In this document: positions 44,763 through 55,432 of the stretch, piece after piece
How the letters are laid out: each line of letters opens with the position of its first letter
How positions within the stretch are numbered: the stretch's first letter is position 1
NCBI GenBank assembly: GCA_036346275.1
Contig: CM070713.1
Coordinates: 62,367,567-62,431,566, forward strand
Direction: 5' to 3'
Source of the DNA: Otatea glauca
Lineage: Eukaryota; Streptophyta; Magnoliopsida; Poales; Poaceae
DNA: 64,000 bases
The notes under the pieces: model-generated
The model's input: the letters and a program-made list of their open reading frames with translations, nothing else
What the model was told of the DNA's origin: nothing
Database searches by the model: none
Position numbers and translations under genes: made by a program

Positions 44763-45630
44763 CATCAGTCACCACAAGAGCAATCTGTTTATACGTGATT
44801 AATTTGGACAAAGAATCTAACCGCAATCCACTCATAGGGAGAGGGTTCACCTGCAGTTTAAATGCTGATCCAGTGAATCAACAGTTCAGATCGTCGCGCA
44901 GCACGCTTCACACATTTAAAAGCAGCAGTACTTGTACGAAGTGTTTCCCCATCCGTCACCACAAGAGCAATCTATCTATACCCTTTATAATGCACCTAAG
45001 TATTCTTTTCTACGTCCACCCCAAATAATGCACCCCACTAGAGATAGCCCAACCTTCATGCACCCAGCGAAACGTCCCTAGAAACTTGCCTCCATCAAAA
45101 TTAACCTCTCAGATCTTTCCTCAGCTTTACTCACCCACATCCGATGGCCATTGTTTAAAGTGTCTAACTCATCCCTGTGGCCCACAACAGATCTCCCCCC
45201 ACCTCCAACATCATCTCAAGGAAAAGGAAATAAATATCTTGGAATTAAAGAAAAGGAAACAAACGTTCTAGAAAAGGAAAAGACCATATATTACGTGCTG
45301 GGAAAAGAAAATCGAAAGACAGTGCACTATACTAGTTTATACGTGATTAATTTGGACAAAGAATCTAACCGCAATCCGCTCCAAATGGACAGGGTTCACC
45401 TGCAGTTTGAATGCCGATCCAACGAATCAACAGTGTAGATCGTCGCGCAGCAGGCTTCACACATTTAAAAGCAGTAGTACTTGTACGAAGTGTTTACCCA
45501 TCGGTCACCACAAGAGCAATCTATTTATACGTGATTAATTTGAACAAGGAATCTAACTGCAATCCGCTCAGGAGGGACAGGGTTCACCTGCAATTTGAAT
45601 GCCAATCCAGCAATCAACGGTGCAAATCGT
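44763..45630 (+). repeat. Three ~190-bp tandem repeats upstream of ALDH, two interrupted
   Basis: Unit 1 is 37841-37901 plus 44763-44888, split by CACTA-1. Unit 2 is 44889-44982 plus about 45336-45437, split by a ~350-bp insertion. Unit 3 is 45438-45630, whole. Each carries CGCAGCACGCTTCACACATT, AAAAGCAGCAGTACTTGTAC, CACCACAAGAGCAATCTAT, CGTGATTAATTTGGAC and GGGTTCACCTGCAGTTTGAA. The units lie 0.4-1.3 kb upstream of the ALDH start and so may influence it. Confidence 0.85.
44983..45335 (+). repeat. Insertion in tandem unit 2; dispersed repeat copy 2
   Basis: Starts CTTTATAATGCACCTAAG and shares about 210 bases with 6615-6850 in the same orientation. It then continues through AAGGAAAAGGAAATAAATAT to ATACTAGTTTA before unit 2 resumes. 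Comparison with unit 3 shows it is an insertion. No clear terminal repeats are visible. Confidence 0.7.
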
Positions 45631-46039
45631 ACTTGCTGCAGTAAAAGTTTTTGCTGCGGTACTGCCAAGAAGATCCTACCTGTCGCTTTTTTATTGGGCT
45701 ATTAAATAAGAACTACTTAACTTGTAGTCTTGATTCAAAATGCAAGTGATTCCTGTCCGCTCAGATGGGACCAATAATGTCCCAACTGTATCCATGTTCC
45801 TACGGTGATGAAGTAGAACCACTCGATTCTATTCCTGCCCCCACTCCATTCAATATTGATGGACCATGGACAGTTCCAAAATCGCACAGCCACGGTCCGG
45901 CTTGCTGGTGCGCTATTTAACACACGTGGTGCCGTGTGCGTCCATCCGCAAGCTAAGCTAATTAGCTAACCCAGCTGCAATTAATCAACTGCCGCGCGCG
46001 CGCACTTTGTGAGTTGGATCCTCTGTCTCCGCGGGAACC
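45631..46039 (+). promoter_or_regulatory. ALDH proximal promoter and 5' UTR
   Basis: A TATA-like GCTATTTAACA lies at 45912-45922, about 120 bases before the ATG. An ACGTGG core (ABRE/G-box-like, CACACGTGGTG) follows at 45924-45929. The start context GGGAACCATGG fits a plant initiator. ALDH3 genes in other plants respond to dehydration and ABA; whether this ACGTGG is used, given that it lies just downstream of the TATA-like box, is unknown. Confidence 0.45.
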
Positions 46040-49000
46040 ATGGAAGAGAAGCCCCTTGGCTCCGGCAGCTTGGTGAGAAGCCTGAGAGAGGTGTACGAGA
46101 GCGGAAGGACCAAGGACTTGGCGTGGAGGCAGTCGCAGCTCGAGGGGCTCGTAAATCTCATGACGGAGAAGGAGGAGGAGATCTTCGACGCGATCCGCGA
46201 GGACCTCGGCAAGCACCGCGTTGAATCCTTCAGAGACGAGGTGTGGCCTTGTGAATCTGTAGTGACATATGCTTAACTAGATGCATTTGCGCGGGTGTGT
46301 GACGCTCCGCAAAAACGATTTTGTTGTCGAAGAAAAGTGTTGCGAAAAAATTCAAGAAGTTTGGAGGGTTTTTCGTAAAAAAACATACCTAGATGTATTT
46401 TTTGAGGGATCTCGCGAAAAAAAAACGATTTGGATTTAGAATTCTCAAGGGCTTTTGCGGGGAAAAAATAATTTGTGCAAAATGGAAACAAATTTTGGAA
46501 GTTTTGAGGGCCTTCTCGCTTAAAAATATATCTAGATGTAATTTTTGAGAGTTAACGATAAAAAAATCAAATTACAGAAGTTTGAAGGGTTTTCATGAAA
46601 AAAATACGTACCCAGATATAATTTTCAAGGACCTATATGTAATTTTTGAGGATCTATATGTATTTTCCGGAAATTTCGGGGCTTTCCGCAAAAAGATGCA
46701 CACACGAGGCGGGATTCTAAGGCGTGACTGGAGGCATGAACGCGAGGAGTCTAATCGCTGCATCGTGCGTGCGTTGTTTCGAAGAGACGGCATTAAAATA
46801 CTTAACGTGTATCACGTCGGACACTAACAAGCTACGCGGAGCGAACACGTCAGCGAAAAACAACGTGGCACGCACGGAGGACGGGAAACCTTGCGGACTT
46901 AGGCCCTGTTTGGTAGAGCAGATTCTAGCTCACACGGATCGAATCTTGTAGGCTAAAATAAATAAAGTTTATATTTTTAGCTAAAATTAAATAAAATGAC
47001 ATAACTAAACACTTAATATACCACGCACGGAGGACGGGAAACCTTGCGGACTTAATATAGAGAGTATTCAGTTAGCTGGTCTGTGTTGTATCCATATGGT
47101 AAAGTTGTTTGTTTTCCTCGTCTTCAGGTTGGGGTTCTTGTCAAGTCCGTCAAGCACACGCTGCAAAACCTCAAGAAATGGGCAGCTCCCGAAAAGGCAA
47201 GCTCTCGCAACAGCCGCATGCAATCCGTTTCTGTGAACGCTTTGATCGGTGATTTTGCTATGACTTCCTGTTTTGGTGACGGTAGGCTCATGCGCCGTTG
47301 GTTGCTTTTCCGGCGACCGCACTAGTGGTGCCGGAGCCGCTCGGCGTTGTGCTCGTATTCTCCTGCTGGAACTTCCCATTAGGTGACACTGACTTCTTAA
47401 TTGCTCTAGTGCTCTCTTCAGAAAACGTGTTTTTGCGGGCTCTTCAAGAATTTAGTTCTGTTGTTTTATCTTCGCGCTGAATGAATAATGAATGTTAAAC
47501 ACAAAGCAATCCTCCAACACAGCAGCTAATCATTTTGAATTTTGAATAGAGATCTCATCATGGTGTAAATTCTGTTGTGTCAATTGACAGTGAGTCCTCG
47601 CAGTCACCCGCTGGAAATAGGTATAAAGCCACCGACAAATTGACGGAAGCATAGGTGGTTGAATTCTTGAAAATCGCCTAATATGACCTATTAGTGCAGT
47701 ACAATAGTCCGTCATTTAAGGTTGTCTTTAAGGATTCTAACTTACCTAAAGACAACATTAGAGACAACATCTTCAATAGTTTGTCTCTAAAATTATTCAT
47801 CTTCATCATATTTCCCTCTCACACTTCATCATTTTTTGTGTTGTTTGCGTGATCAGATTGTCTCTTACATAAGACACAGCACATTCTCTTTTCTTACCTT
47901 CTCTCTCCTTTACGTAGGATTTTGTTGATATGGTATAGCTAAGAGACAGCTAAAGTGAGAATTTGTTTACTGTAGTAGCCCTTTGAATGTTATTTTTTCC
48001 ATAAACTGTCGTTGTTGCGACAAATTCACAGAAATGACCTCTACACAGTTAAATTCAGCTGACCACGTTCGCTGAAAAAAAAATTATTCATTTCCAGTGG
48101 TTCCAGTCCGCTGGAAACATTCTTTTTTATTTTTCGGCACGGTGAAATATTATTTTTTATTTTCCAGCGGTCGCTTCCACGACATTTTTTTAATTTCTTT
48201 TCGCTTAAATTTTTTATATATTTTCCGCACAGTTTTTTTTTCCAGCGGAACCTAACTGCTTGGAAATTTGTTTGTGTGATTTCCAGCGGTGGAATTTTTT
48301 ACTTTTTGTTATTTTCCCAGGTTTTTTTATTTTCCTTTTTGTTATTTTCCAGTGGTTTTTTATTTTGCAACGGCAACGGTCCTCTCAATTCGGTTTTTGG
48401 ATATGGATCGAGGATTTTTCATTGGCTGTATTTTTTTCCGAATATCGCTCTCGTGCCGACGAATTTGTGAGTCTAGCCCAGTATAGTGGAAATTTAGCGG
48501 ACTGAGCGTGCAGTATTATTTCTTGCGGTTTGGGCTGACGAGATTCTTCTTTTCTGCGGTCGCGACACGCTGGAATTTTTTTTGTGCGGTGGAAATCTTG
48601 CAGCAGTTGCTGAGCGTTGAAATTTTTTTGTTATTTTTTCCACCGAAACCCGAGCGATGGGAGCGACAACGGCCTTTTTGAAAAAAAAAACATTCATTGT
48701 ATGTTTATAGTTCGAAAACAACGGAATGAATAAAATATAGTATTTCATAATAAAGAGGGATTACATGGTGCATACAATTTGGACAGGTAGGAATGACGCA
48801 TACGGTTGTGAGGAACTATACTTTACTATAATTGACAATACAAGATGTAAACAATACTACTAATTGATGTCCATAAGATGAGTAGTACACGAATTGATGA
48901 GGCAAGACATAAATAACGGTGCGTGATTACTTTAACATTACCACATAAAAATAATGTTTACTCATTTGCTATATTACTACTGATTATGGATGTGGAGAAT

Positions 49001-52000
49001 TGTACGTTAATATTTAATGCGCGTGCTTGCATCATATAATCCCTTTATTATGAAATGCTATATTTCATTCATTTCGTTGTTTTCGAACTATAAACATACA
49101 ATGAATGTTTTTTTCAAAAAGGCCGTTGTCGCGTTCAGAGCTCAGGTTCCGGTGGAAAAAACAACAAAATATTTTCAGCGCTCGGCAACTGCTGCAAGAT
49201 TTCCACGGAAAAAATTCCAGCGTGTCGCGGAAAAGAAGAATCCCGCCGACCCGAGCTGCGCAAAATAATAATGCACGTTCAGCCCGCTAAATTCCCAAAG
49301 TACTGGGCTAGACTCGCAAATTTATCGACACGAAAGCGATCTTTGAAAAAAAATACAGCCAGTGAAAAATCCTTGGCCCGAATCCAAATACCAAATCAAG
49401 AGGACCGCTACCACTGCAAAATTAAAAACCACCAAAAAATAAATAAATAACCCTAGGAAAATAACAAAAAGAAAAAATCACGTAAACAAATTTTCAAGCA
49501 CTTTGGTTCCGCTGGAAAAAAACTGTGCGAAAAATATAAAAAAATAAAGCGGAAAGAAATAAAAAAATGCCGCGGAAGCCGACTGCTGGAAAATAAAAAA
49601 TAATATTTCGCTTTGCCGAAAAATGAAAAAGAATGTTTCCAGCGGACTGGAACCAAGGAAAATATATAAAAAAAAATCAGCAAACAGGGTCAGCTGAATT
49701 TGACTGTAGAGGCCATTTTCGTGATTTCATCGCAACAACGGCTGTGTACGAAAAAAAACATTCAAAGGGCTACTACAGTATAAAAGTTCATGTAGTAGCA
49801 CTATTAGAGATGCATTTATGTTGCCACAATTAATAACACTAGATAGATCGAATCTATATATATATAAAAACAATCGGTGGTATTCAAGGTATCTCTTTCG
49901 TTTTAAGAGTAAGAAAATCCCATAATAATCCTAAATTCTGGAAATTCTCACATTCATCGGAAGAAAAATAGAATGATCTCCAACACTTATTTCGGTGGGG
50001 CCAGATTATAACTGTGCAGATTAATCATATATAACAAATATAATTGTATTTCAATCATTGTAAGTAGAGTTGTTTATCAAAGAAAAGATCTTCACCACTT
50101 ATTTTGGTAAGATCAGATTATAACAGTGCAGATTAATCATATATAAATAGAGTTATATAACAAATACAATTATATTTCAATTATTGGAAGTAAAGTTATA
50201 TATCAAGACAATTGTATCATAAAATCTAGACGTGCAGTTGTGCAGGTAAGTTTGCTAGTTGAATCCTAACGCTGGATGGCCCTTAACCGTAATTAAGCGT
50301 GTGCACGGTACAGTATTTGATATCCGACCAAATTCATAAACAGCTACGGATCGATGTGCACCCCAAAAAACCTTGGATGTGGACACTAAAAATGCTGGAT
50401 ATCAAACTACGGATGCCTCTATTAAGGGCTTATTCCAAACACAAGGATCACAAATGAATTTCACAGCAAACAAAACAATTCATATATTTAGAGTGTGGGA
50501 ATTTTATAGGAATTTCGTAGTAAAGGAACATCCATTCTCATTTGATGTGGGGTTTCTTATGAAATTCATGTCAGAATCGTATGTTCCTCAATTCTGATGT
50601 TTCAAGCTGAATTTTTTAGGAAACTATTCGATTTCATAGAAATGTGAGTAAATCCCAGCGGTCCAATCGGAGCCCAATTGTCCTTGCTCTTTAATAGGAA
50701 TATAAAATGTATGCGGATTATTCGTATTATTCAGCAACCATATTCGATAGTTTACAAATAACGCTTAGATTTTCTCATTTTTCAAATTCGCAAGACAAAA
50801 TATGTATATGAATATGGTCTCGAATTTTTCGCAAAAATGTTATTTTATCCGAATTATTGGAATTCAATAAAGTAATAAACACACTTTATTGTAGAAAGTC
50901 TAATTAGTTGGAATTTTTTAAATTTTAACGTGAATTAATATTTCTTTAGGTTAAATAAAAATATTATAATAGTTAGCTCTTCTATGTATGAGGATAATTG
51001 GGATCTGGTCGAATTGAGTAGTTGTTCGAATTGTATTTGTATTCGAGCATATTTGGATTCGCATTCATATTCACTTTTTAAAAATCTGAAACTCACTACT
51101 GTTGTCAATTAATTAAATTTAGTTGTTGGTTTCCTGAAAAATTACATCATTTAGTGCAAGAGTTATGAGTTGTGATAGACGTAGCTCAACTGGCCAGGAA
51201 CCTCCAAACGTGGATACCCAATTAGCAATACCAAATCCCAACAAATATTGTGCTGCATTTGGTTGCTGCAGGAATCTATCACTGCTTAAAACGAAGAAGT
51301 TTTGGCCGTCGTTTGAGTGGTAATGAAGTCGCGCCTCCTAACTTTCCCTTCCACCTCCCTAAAACCCTCTTAACAAAAAAAAAACAATGTGCAAGCAAAC
51401 AAATAAATTCCCAATCCCTAAAATTCTCTAACAAAAAAAAACGTAGCTCTACCAGGCGCACGGTGGAGCCAATGGTGCAGAGGCAAAACCGAGGGTGTGG
51501 ACTGGATTGGCCAGTCCCGATGTTGTTAGCTCGACATGTTAGAGTAATATGATTTTTTTATACATAGCAAAGAATGGACATTCAACTAACATACTAAAAT
51601 TTCATGTCAAAATGTTCAAAGGAAAGCAAATGCCATCTACAATCTAAAAAGATAAACAAGAATACCCAAGAGGATTTGTATATCTTTCAGTAAGGGGAGT
51701 AGGGATTTGAACTCTGACCTCAATAACCATAACCTTTTACTAAAATACTCCTGACCTCAATAACCTTAATCTCTGTCCAACAATATGTCTTTATTATTGA
51801 GAAGCATCGTCCCACAATATAAGTCCATTGCGAAGATCAAATGCATAGTTATTTCAATATTTCCACCATATACCCCTCATTTAATGATAAAAAATGGATG
51901 AGTAGTTACAATATGTCATTTAACAGGGGCATGTATGGTCCAATAGTTTTTCTTAAAATTTGATGACTTCATGGTCTATGCGAATGGTGTGCTACAAACT

Positions 52001-53834
52001 TATATTGTGGGACGGATAGAGTACTAGGCCACATGGGTGTTCTCTCATCAGCAATCTAATTGTGTTGACACCATGTTTATATGATTATAATAAAAACTTA
52101 TTTACTTTCGCACTCTTGTGTACGTTTTTTGCACGATCAATTCTTCCTTGTCTCAGTATGGCGGTATGTTGTATGCAGCCTTGGCTTTAGAGCCAGTCTC
52201 CGGTGCCTTAGCGGCTGGCAACGCTGTGGTTCTGAAGCCCTCCGAGCTCGCACCATCCACCAGCGCATTCCTCGCTGCCAACATACCGAAATACCTGGAT
52301 GCTAGCGGTGTGAAGGTCGTCCTAGGTGGCCCAGAAGTAGGAGAGGAACTCATGGAGCACAGATGGGACAAAGTTCTTTTCACTGGTAACTGCAGGACTG
52401 GAAAATCACCTCAATTCTGAACAAATTAGTCGCTAACAAGTGACAAGCCACATGTACTTGCATGCATATATCTGATGGTTGTTTCCTTGTGTTGTTCAGG
52501 AAGTACTCGTGTAGGGCGCATTATCATGACGAAAGCAGCGAAGCACTTGACCCCAGTCGTGCTTGAACTGGGCTCGAAATGCCCGTGCATCGTTGATTGG
52601 CTGGATGGTAATAGGGACAGGCAGGTAAACCTCAGTTTCTTCCCGTGTTTTCGGGTTGCGACAGTAGTCAGACTGTACGACCGACTGTATCTCATGTATC
52701 AATTACACAGATTGCAGTGAATCGCATAGTAGGAGGGAAGTGGTTAACCTGTGCCGGTCAAGCTTGCATCGCTATCGATCACATACTGGTCGAGGAGAAA
52801 TTTGTGCCGATTCTGGTCTTGTTCTTTCTGAGATCTACACTGTAAAATCACACCACATATCCACATCTTATAACTCTGCTTTTTGCGCTTGTTTTTTGTT
52901 CTCTGAAGATTGAGCTACTGAAATCAACACTCAAGAGCTTTATCTCTACACCGGAGTACATGGCCCGGATCCTGAACGCAAAACATTTCCATAGGTTAAG
53001 CAAGTATCTGGAGGATGATAAGGTTGCGGCTTCTGTGGTGCACGGTGGTTACATGGACCCCGACACCTTGTAAGTTCTGAAAATGTTCGCTTCAATATCT
53101 GCTTCTTGTGTCTATACCTGTGCACTGAATTGGTGCCACATGCCATGATGCCAATGGTGCAGGAGCATTGAACCCACCATACTCCTAAATCCTCCTATCG
53201 ATTCTGACATCATGACCGAGGAGGTATTTGGCCCGCTACTCCCGATCATCACGGTACGCACAGACAACAGCTGCACCACTTCTTGATGGATCCAACCACT
53301 TCTACATCTGAATTGATATTGTGTCTGTTTGCAGGTCAAAAAGATCGAAGATAGCATTACATTCATAAGATCGAAGCCAAAACCGATAGTGATCTATGCC
53401 TTCACCAAGAACGAGAAGCTGAAAAGCCTGATTATAGAGGAAACGTCGTCTGGGAGTGTCACATTCAACGACGCAGTTGTGCAGGTATGCACGTGCACGC
53501 CCTATGGCTATCAGAGCAGATGACCTGCCCGTTTTTCTGCGGCAAAAATGTACTGCAATGCAATTTGCTCATCTCTTTTACTACTGACGTGTCGCAGTAC
53601 GCGGTCGAGAGCCTCCCGTTCGGCGGCGTCGGGGAATGCGGATTCGGAAAGTACCACGGCAAGTACTCGTTCGAGCTGTTCAGCAACAAGAAGGCGGTGT
53701 TCAAGAGAAGCTTTCTGATCGAGTTCATGTTCAGATACCCGCCGTGGGACGACAGCAAGATCGGGATGCTGAGACATGTCTACAGCTACAACTACATCTC
53801 GTTGTTCCTCGGCCTGCTGGGCCTGAGGAGATGA
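46040..53834 (+). CDS. ALDH3F1: Aldehyde dehydrogenase family 3, ALDH3F1-like
   Basis: Exons: 46040-46240, 47128-47196, 47286-47382, 52179-52385, 52500-52624, 52711-52815, 52909-53069, 53163-53253, 53335-53484, 53598-53834. They join in phase to 480 residues, the usual ALDH3 length. Visible motifs: FSCWNFP (oxyanion Asn), GNAVVLKPSE and FTGSTRVGR (NAD site), LELGSK with catalytic Glu ~214, GQACIAID with catalytic Cys ~252, EEVFGPLLPIIT, and LPFGGVGECG. The C terminus ends in a hydrophobic tail (YISLFLGLLGLRR). ETSSGSVTFND and YPPWDD place it nearest ALDH3F1. It would oxidise aliphatic and lipid-peroxidation aldehydes with NAD(P)+. Oddities: intron 2 is GC-AG, intron 3 is 4.8 kb of repeats, and LELGGK has become LELGSK. 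It looks intact. Confidence 0.9.
46866..47056. repeat. MITE fragment between a ~34-bp direct duplication, ALDH intron 1
   Basis: CACGCACGGAGGACGGGAAA plus CCTTGCGGACTTA occurs at about 46869-46901 and again at about 47024-47056. Between them is GGCCCTGTTTGGTAGAGCAG and an AT-rich stretch related to the MITE at 3204-3434, ending at ACTTAATATAC. The duplication is far longer than the 8 bp a hAT-type MITE would make. Confidence 0.75.
47715..47965. repeat. Probable MITE in ALDH intron 3
   Basis: GTTGTCTTTAAGG ... AAAGACAACATTAGAGACAA at the left and TTACGTAGGATTTTGTTGAT ... AAGAGACAGC at the right resemble the block at 11620-11900. The ends contain AAAGACAAC/GTTGTCTTT inverted motifs. It abuts the large inverted repeat that begins at 47970. 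Confidence 0.4.
47970..49778. mobile_element. 1.8-kb inverted-repeat element in ALDH intron 3
   Basis: The arms, 47970-48763 and 49037-49778, are reverse complements with an estimated 85-90 percent identity. The loop is about 270 bp. The outer ends are CTGTAGTAGCCCTTTGAATG on the left and its complement on the right, each flanked by TA. The inner ends are GGGATTA/TAATCCC. Arms contain many TTTCCAGCGG motifs and poly(T) runs. It has no transposase. Long terminal arms fit a foldback or MULE-like non-autonomous element; the TA flank would instead fit Tc1/mariner. Any transcript of ALDH intron 3 would form a ~750-bp hairpin. Confidence 0.8.
49980..50210 (+). repeat. Tandem pair of ~110-bp repeats
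   Basis: ACTTATTT.GGT.GG.CAGATTATAAC.GTGCAGATTAATCATATATA recurs at about 49986 and 50097, each followed by ATAACAAATA.AATT.TATTTCAAT. A further related stretch is at 55687-55730. Very AT-rich and non-coding. Confidence 0.65.
50211..52178. other. Rest of ALDH intron 3
   Basis: AT-rich sequence with no gene. 50380-50620 has GGAATTTTATAGGAATTTC-type motifs typical of MITE fragments. 51804-52024 looks like a Stowaway-type MITE: CGTCCCACAATATAAGTCC near the left and TTATATTGTGGGACGGATAG at the right. The intron ends at the TGTATGCAG acceptor (52170-52178). Confidence 0.5.
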
Positions 53835-54043
53835 ATAAGGCAAGAAGCCAGCCGGGGAAAGAGACCAGCGGCGAATAAGCCGTACACACCGTAGCATCTG
53901 GGCTGCGTACGTACGTGCTTGTCCGTGTAATTTACATAAACACATCCCATCATCTCTCGTATCTATATGCTCCTATTAATTCGTTTGCATAATGTCTTGT
54001 GTCATACTATCCAATACATCTTATTTATTTATAAAATCATTTC
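53835..54043 (+). terminator. ALDH 3' UTR and polyadenylation region
   Basis: Downstream of the TGA are AATAAG repeats (53832-53880) and TTTACATAAACA near 53930. An AATTCGTTTGCATAATGTCT stretch near 53978 may include near-upstream signals. No canonical AATAAA stands out, which is common in plants. The end of the transcript is not determined. Confidence 0.35.
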
Positions 54044-54262
54044 TCAAAACTCGTTCGTATTCCCCTCCCGTGATTTTTGGTCTCTTCTTCCGTTTCCTCG
54101 CGTCAGCTCAGCGCTAATAAATAGGATTTGGTAACTAAAGATGGTGTTGCGATTGAAGCAGATGGCCTTCTGTAGGTAGGCAGACGGCGAGGGCGTCGTC
54201 ACGGCGAACTCCGACACGGCGAGGAGGGAGAAGACAGAGACCGCTACTCTCGACAAAACCAT
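54044..54262 (-). CDS. Small ORF with signal-peptide-like start, unknown
   Basis: The minus strand from an ATG at 54262 encodes 72 residues: MVLSRVAVSVFSLLAVSEFA, then VTTPSPSAYLQKAICFNRN, then a less protein-like tail to the stop at 54044. The start resembles a secretory signal followed by a short mature segment. A GTAGGTAG sequence lies nearby. It could be the first exon of a gene whose rest is missing, or a remnant. I do not recognise the family, and there is no conserved context. Confidence 0.3.
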   Translation of the reverse strand: MVLSRVAVSVFSLLAVSEFAVTTPSPSAYLQKAICFNRNTIFSYQILFISAELTRGNGRRDQKSREGNTNEF

Positions 54263-54319
54263 ACTCTGTCGTTGGTTCGCTTGCTTCCGATTCTGGCCGT
54301 AAATTTGGTGTCCGCCCAT

Positions 54320-55171
54320 TGGGCTTCCAAGTTTCAGTTGCGTCTTTCGTAACTAGGGAAAGAAACTTACCTATTTTTTGCTTCTGTTTTCTTTTTCATG
54401 TTTCAGTTAGGTGATTTTTTAGGATTTAATCCTGTCATGTTTCAGTTGCTAAGCCTTAAAAAGGATAGATGTGTTAACCAATTGCATCCTTTGATAACCC
54501 TGCTTATAATAAGTAAACAACTTGCTAAACCATGCTTACATACGGAATTTCCATTTTCCATGGGTTTAAATAAACAAAATCAGACAGGCTTCGAGCATGG
54601 CCATTTCAGCATTCCACATCATTTTCGTAATTCTGTTTCAAGAATAAAGAATGAGCAATAATGCAACACGCTATCCGTTAATCAATAAACTAACCAATGC
54701 GATACTTAGAACACCACCGAGATCTATGATCAATTCCCCATGTGGCATGAACAGAGGCCAAGCGTAAACAAATGAGGATTTCAGACTGCACCAGCCTGGT
54801 ATAAGCAAACAAGAACAGCCTAAGCTCTACTGCCAAGCATAATGCCTATTCCTAAATCACGTTGCAAGCATTAGTATTCGGGCTAGTTCCCACTGACGAA
54901 CAGCGAAAAGGAAGACTTGAGCGCGAAGAGATCTGGCTCGCATGTGATTGTAAGCGAGGAAGAGCTAAAATTCACCAGCTTTGCCGCTCTGAAACCCCGC
55001 TGTCGTTGAGTATTATATGGAAGTGCCTGTCCAGCCAGCCTCGCGGAAGGCAGTGGAGGCAGTACTATACGGTATATGTCCCGTGTCGCATTATACCCCC
55101 AACTGCTGCGCTGTAATGTTCCACACGACAAGGGACCTTCAGTTTAGTTTAGACAGGACGAAAAAAATTTT
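54320..55171. other. Spacer with no assigned gene
   Basis: An AT-rich stretch. The motif CATGTTTCAGTT occurs twice (54398 and 54436). At 54862-55116 an 84-codon plus-strand frame (starting MQALVFGLVPTDEQRKGRLE) has no family features. No repeats of note. Confidence 0.4.
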
Positions 55172-55432
55172 GTACTCTCTCCTATCATAAATATATATCA
55201 TTATTGACATCGATATTGTCCTCAAAACACAACTTTAACCACTAATTGCTCTTTATAATATATTATTAAAATACAATAAAATCGTAATATTACAAAAGTA
55301 CTTTATGAGACAATCTACACATATGACGTTCATTTATATCCAATCTAAATATTTAAAAAGAAATTCATAACTAAAGTTTTAAAATTTTAACCACGTATAC
55401 CGAAACGACCGTTTTCATGAACGGAGGGAGTA
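55172..55432. repeat. Stowaway-type MITE
   Basis: Bounded by TACTCTCTCCTATCATAAAT and ATGAACGGAGGGAGTA, with an AT-rich core sharing ATAATATTACAAAAGTACTTT with the copy at 13192. The TA at each end fits the Stowaway target duplication. Confidence 0.8.

Noticed and set aside
53511..53945. A 144-codon minus-strand frame over the last ALDH exon
   Set aside because: Antisense shadow of exon 10; the sense strand has clear ALDH motifs and splice sites.
54862..55116. An 84-codon plus-strand frame
   Set aside because: No ATG context, homology, splice sites or conserved motifs; length is within chance.
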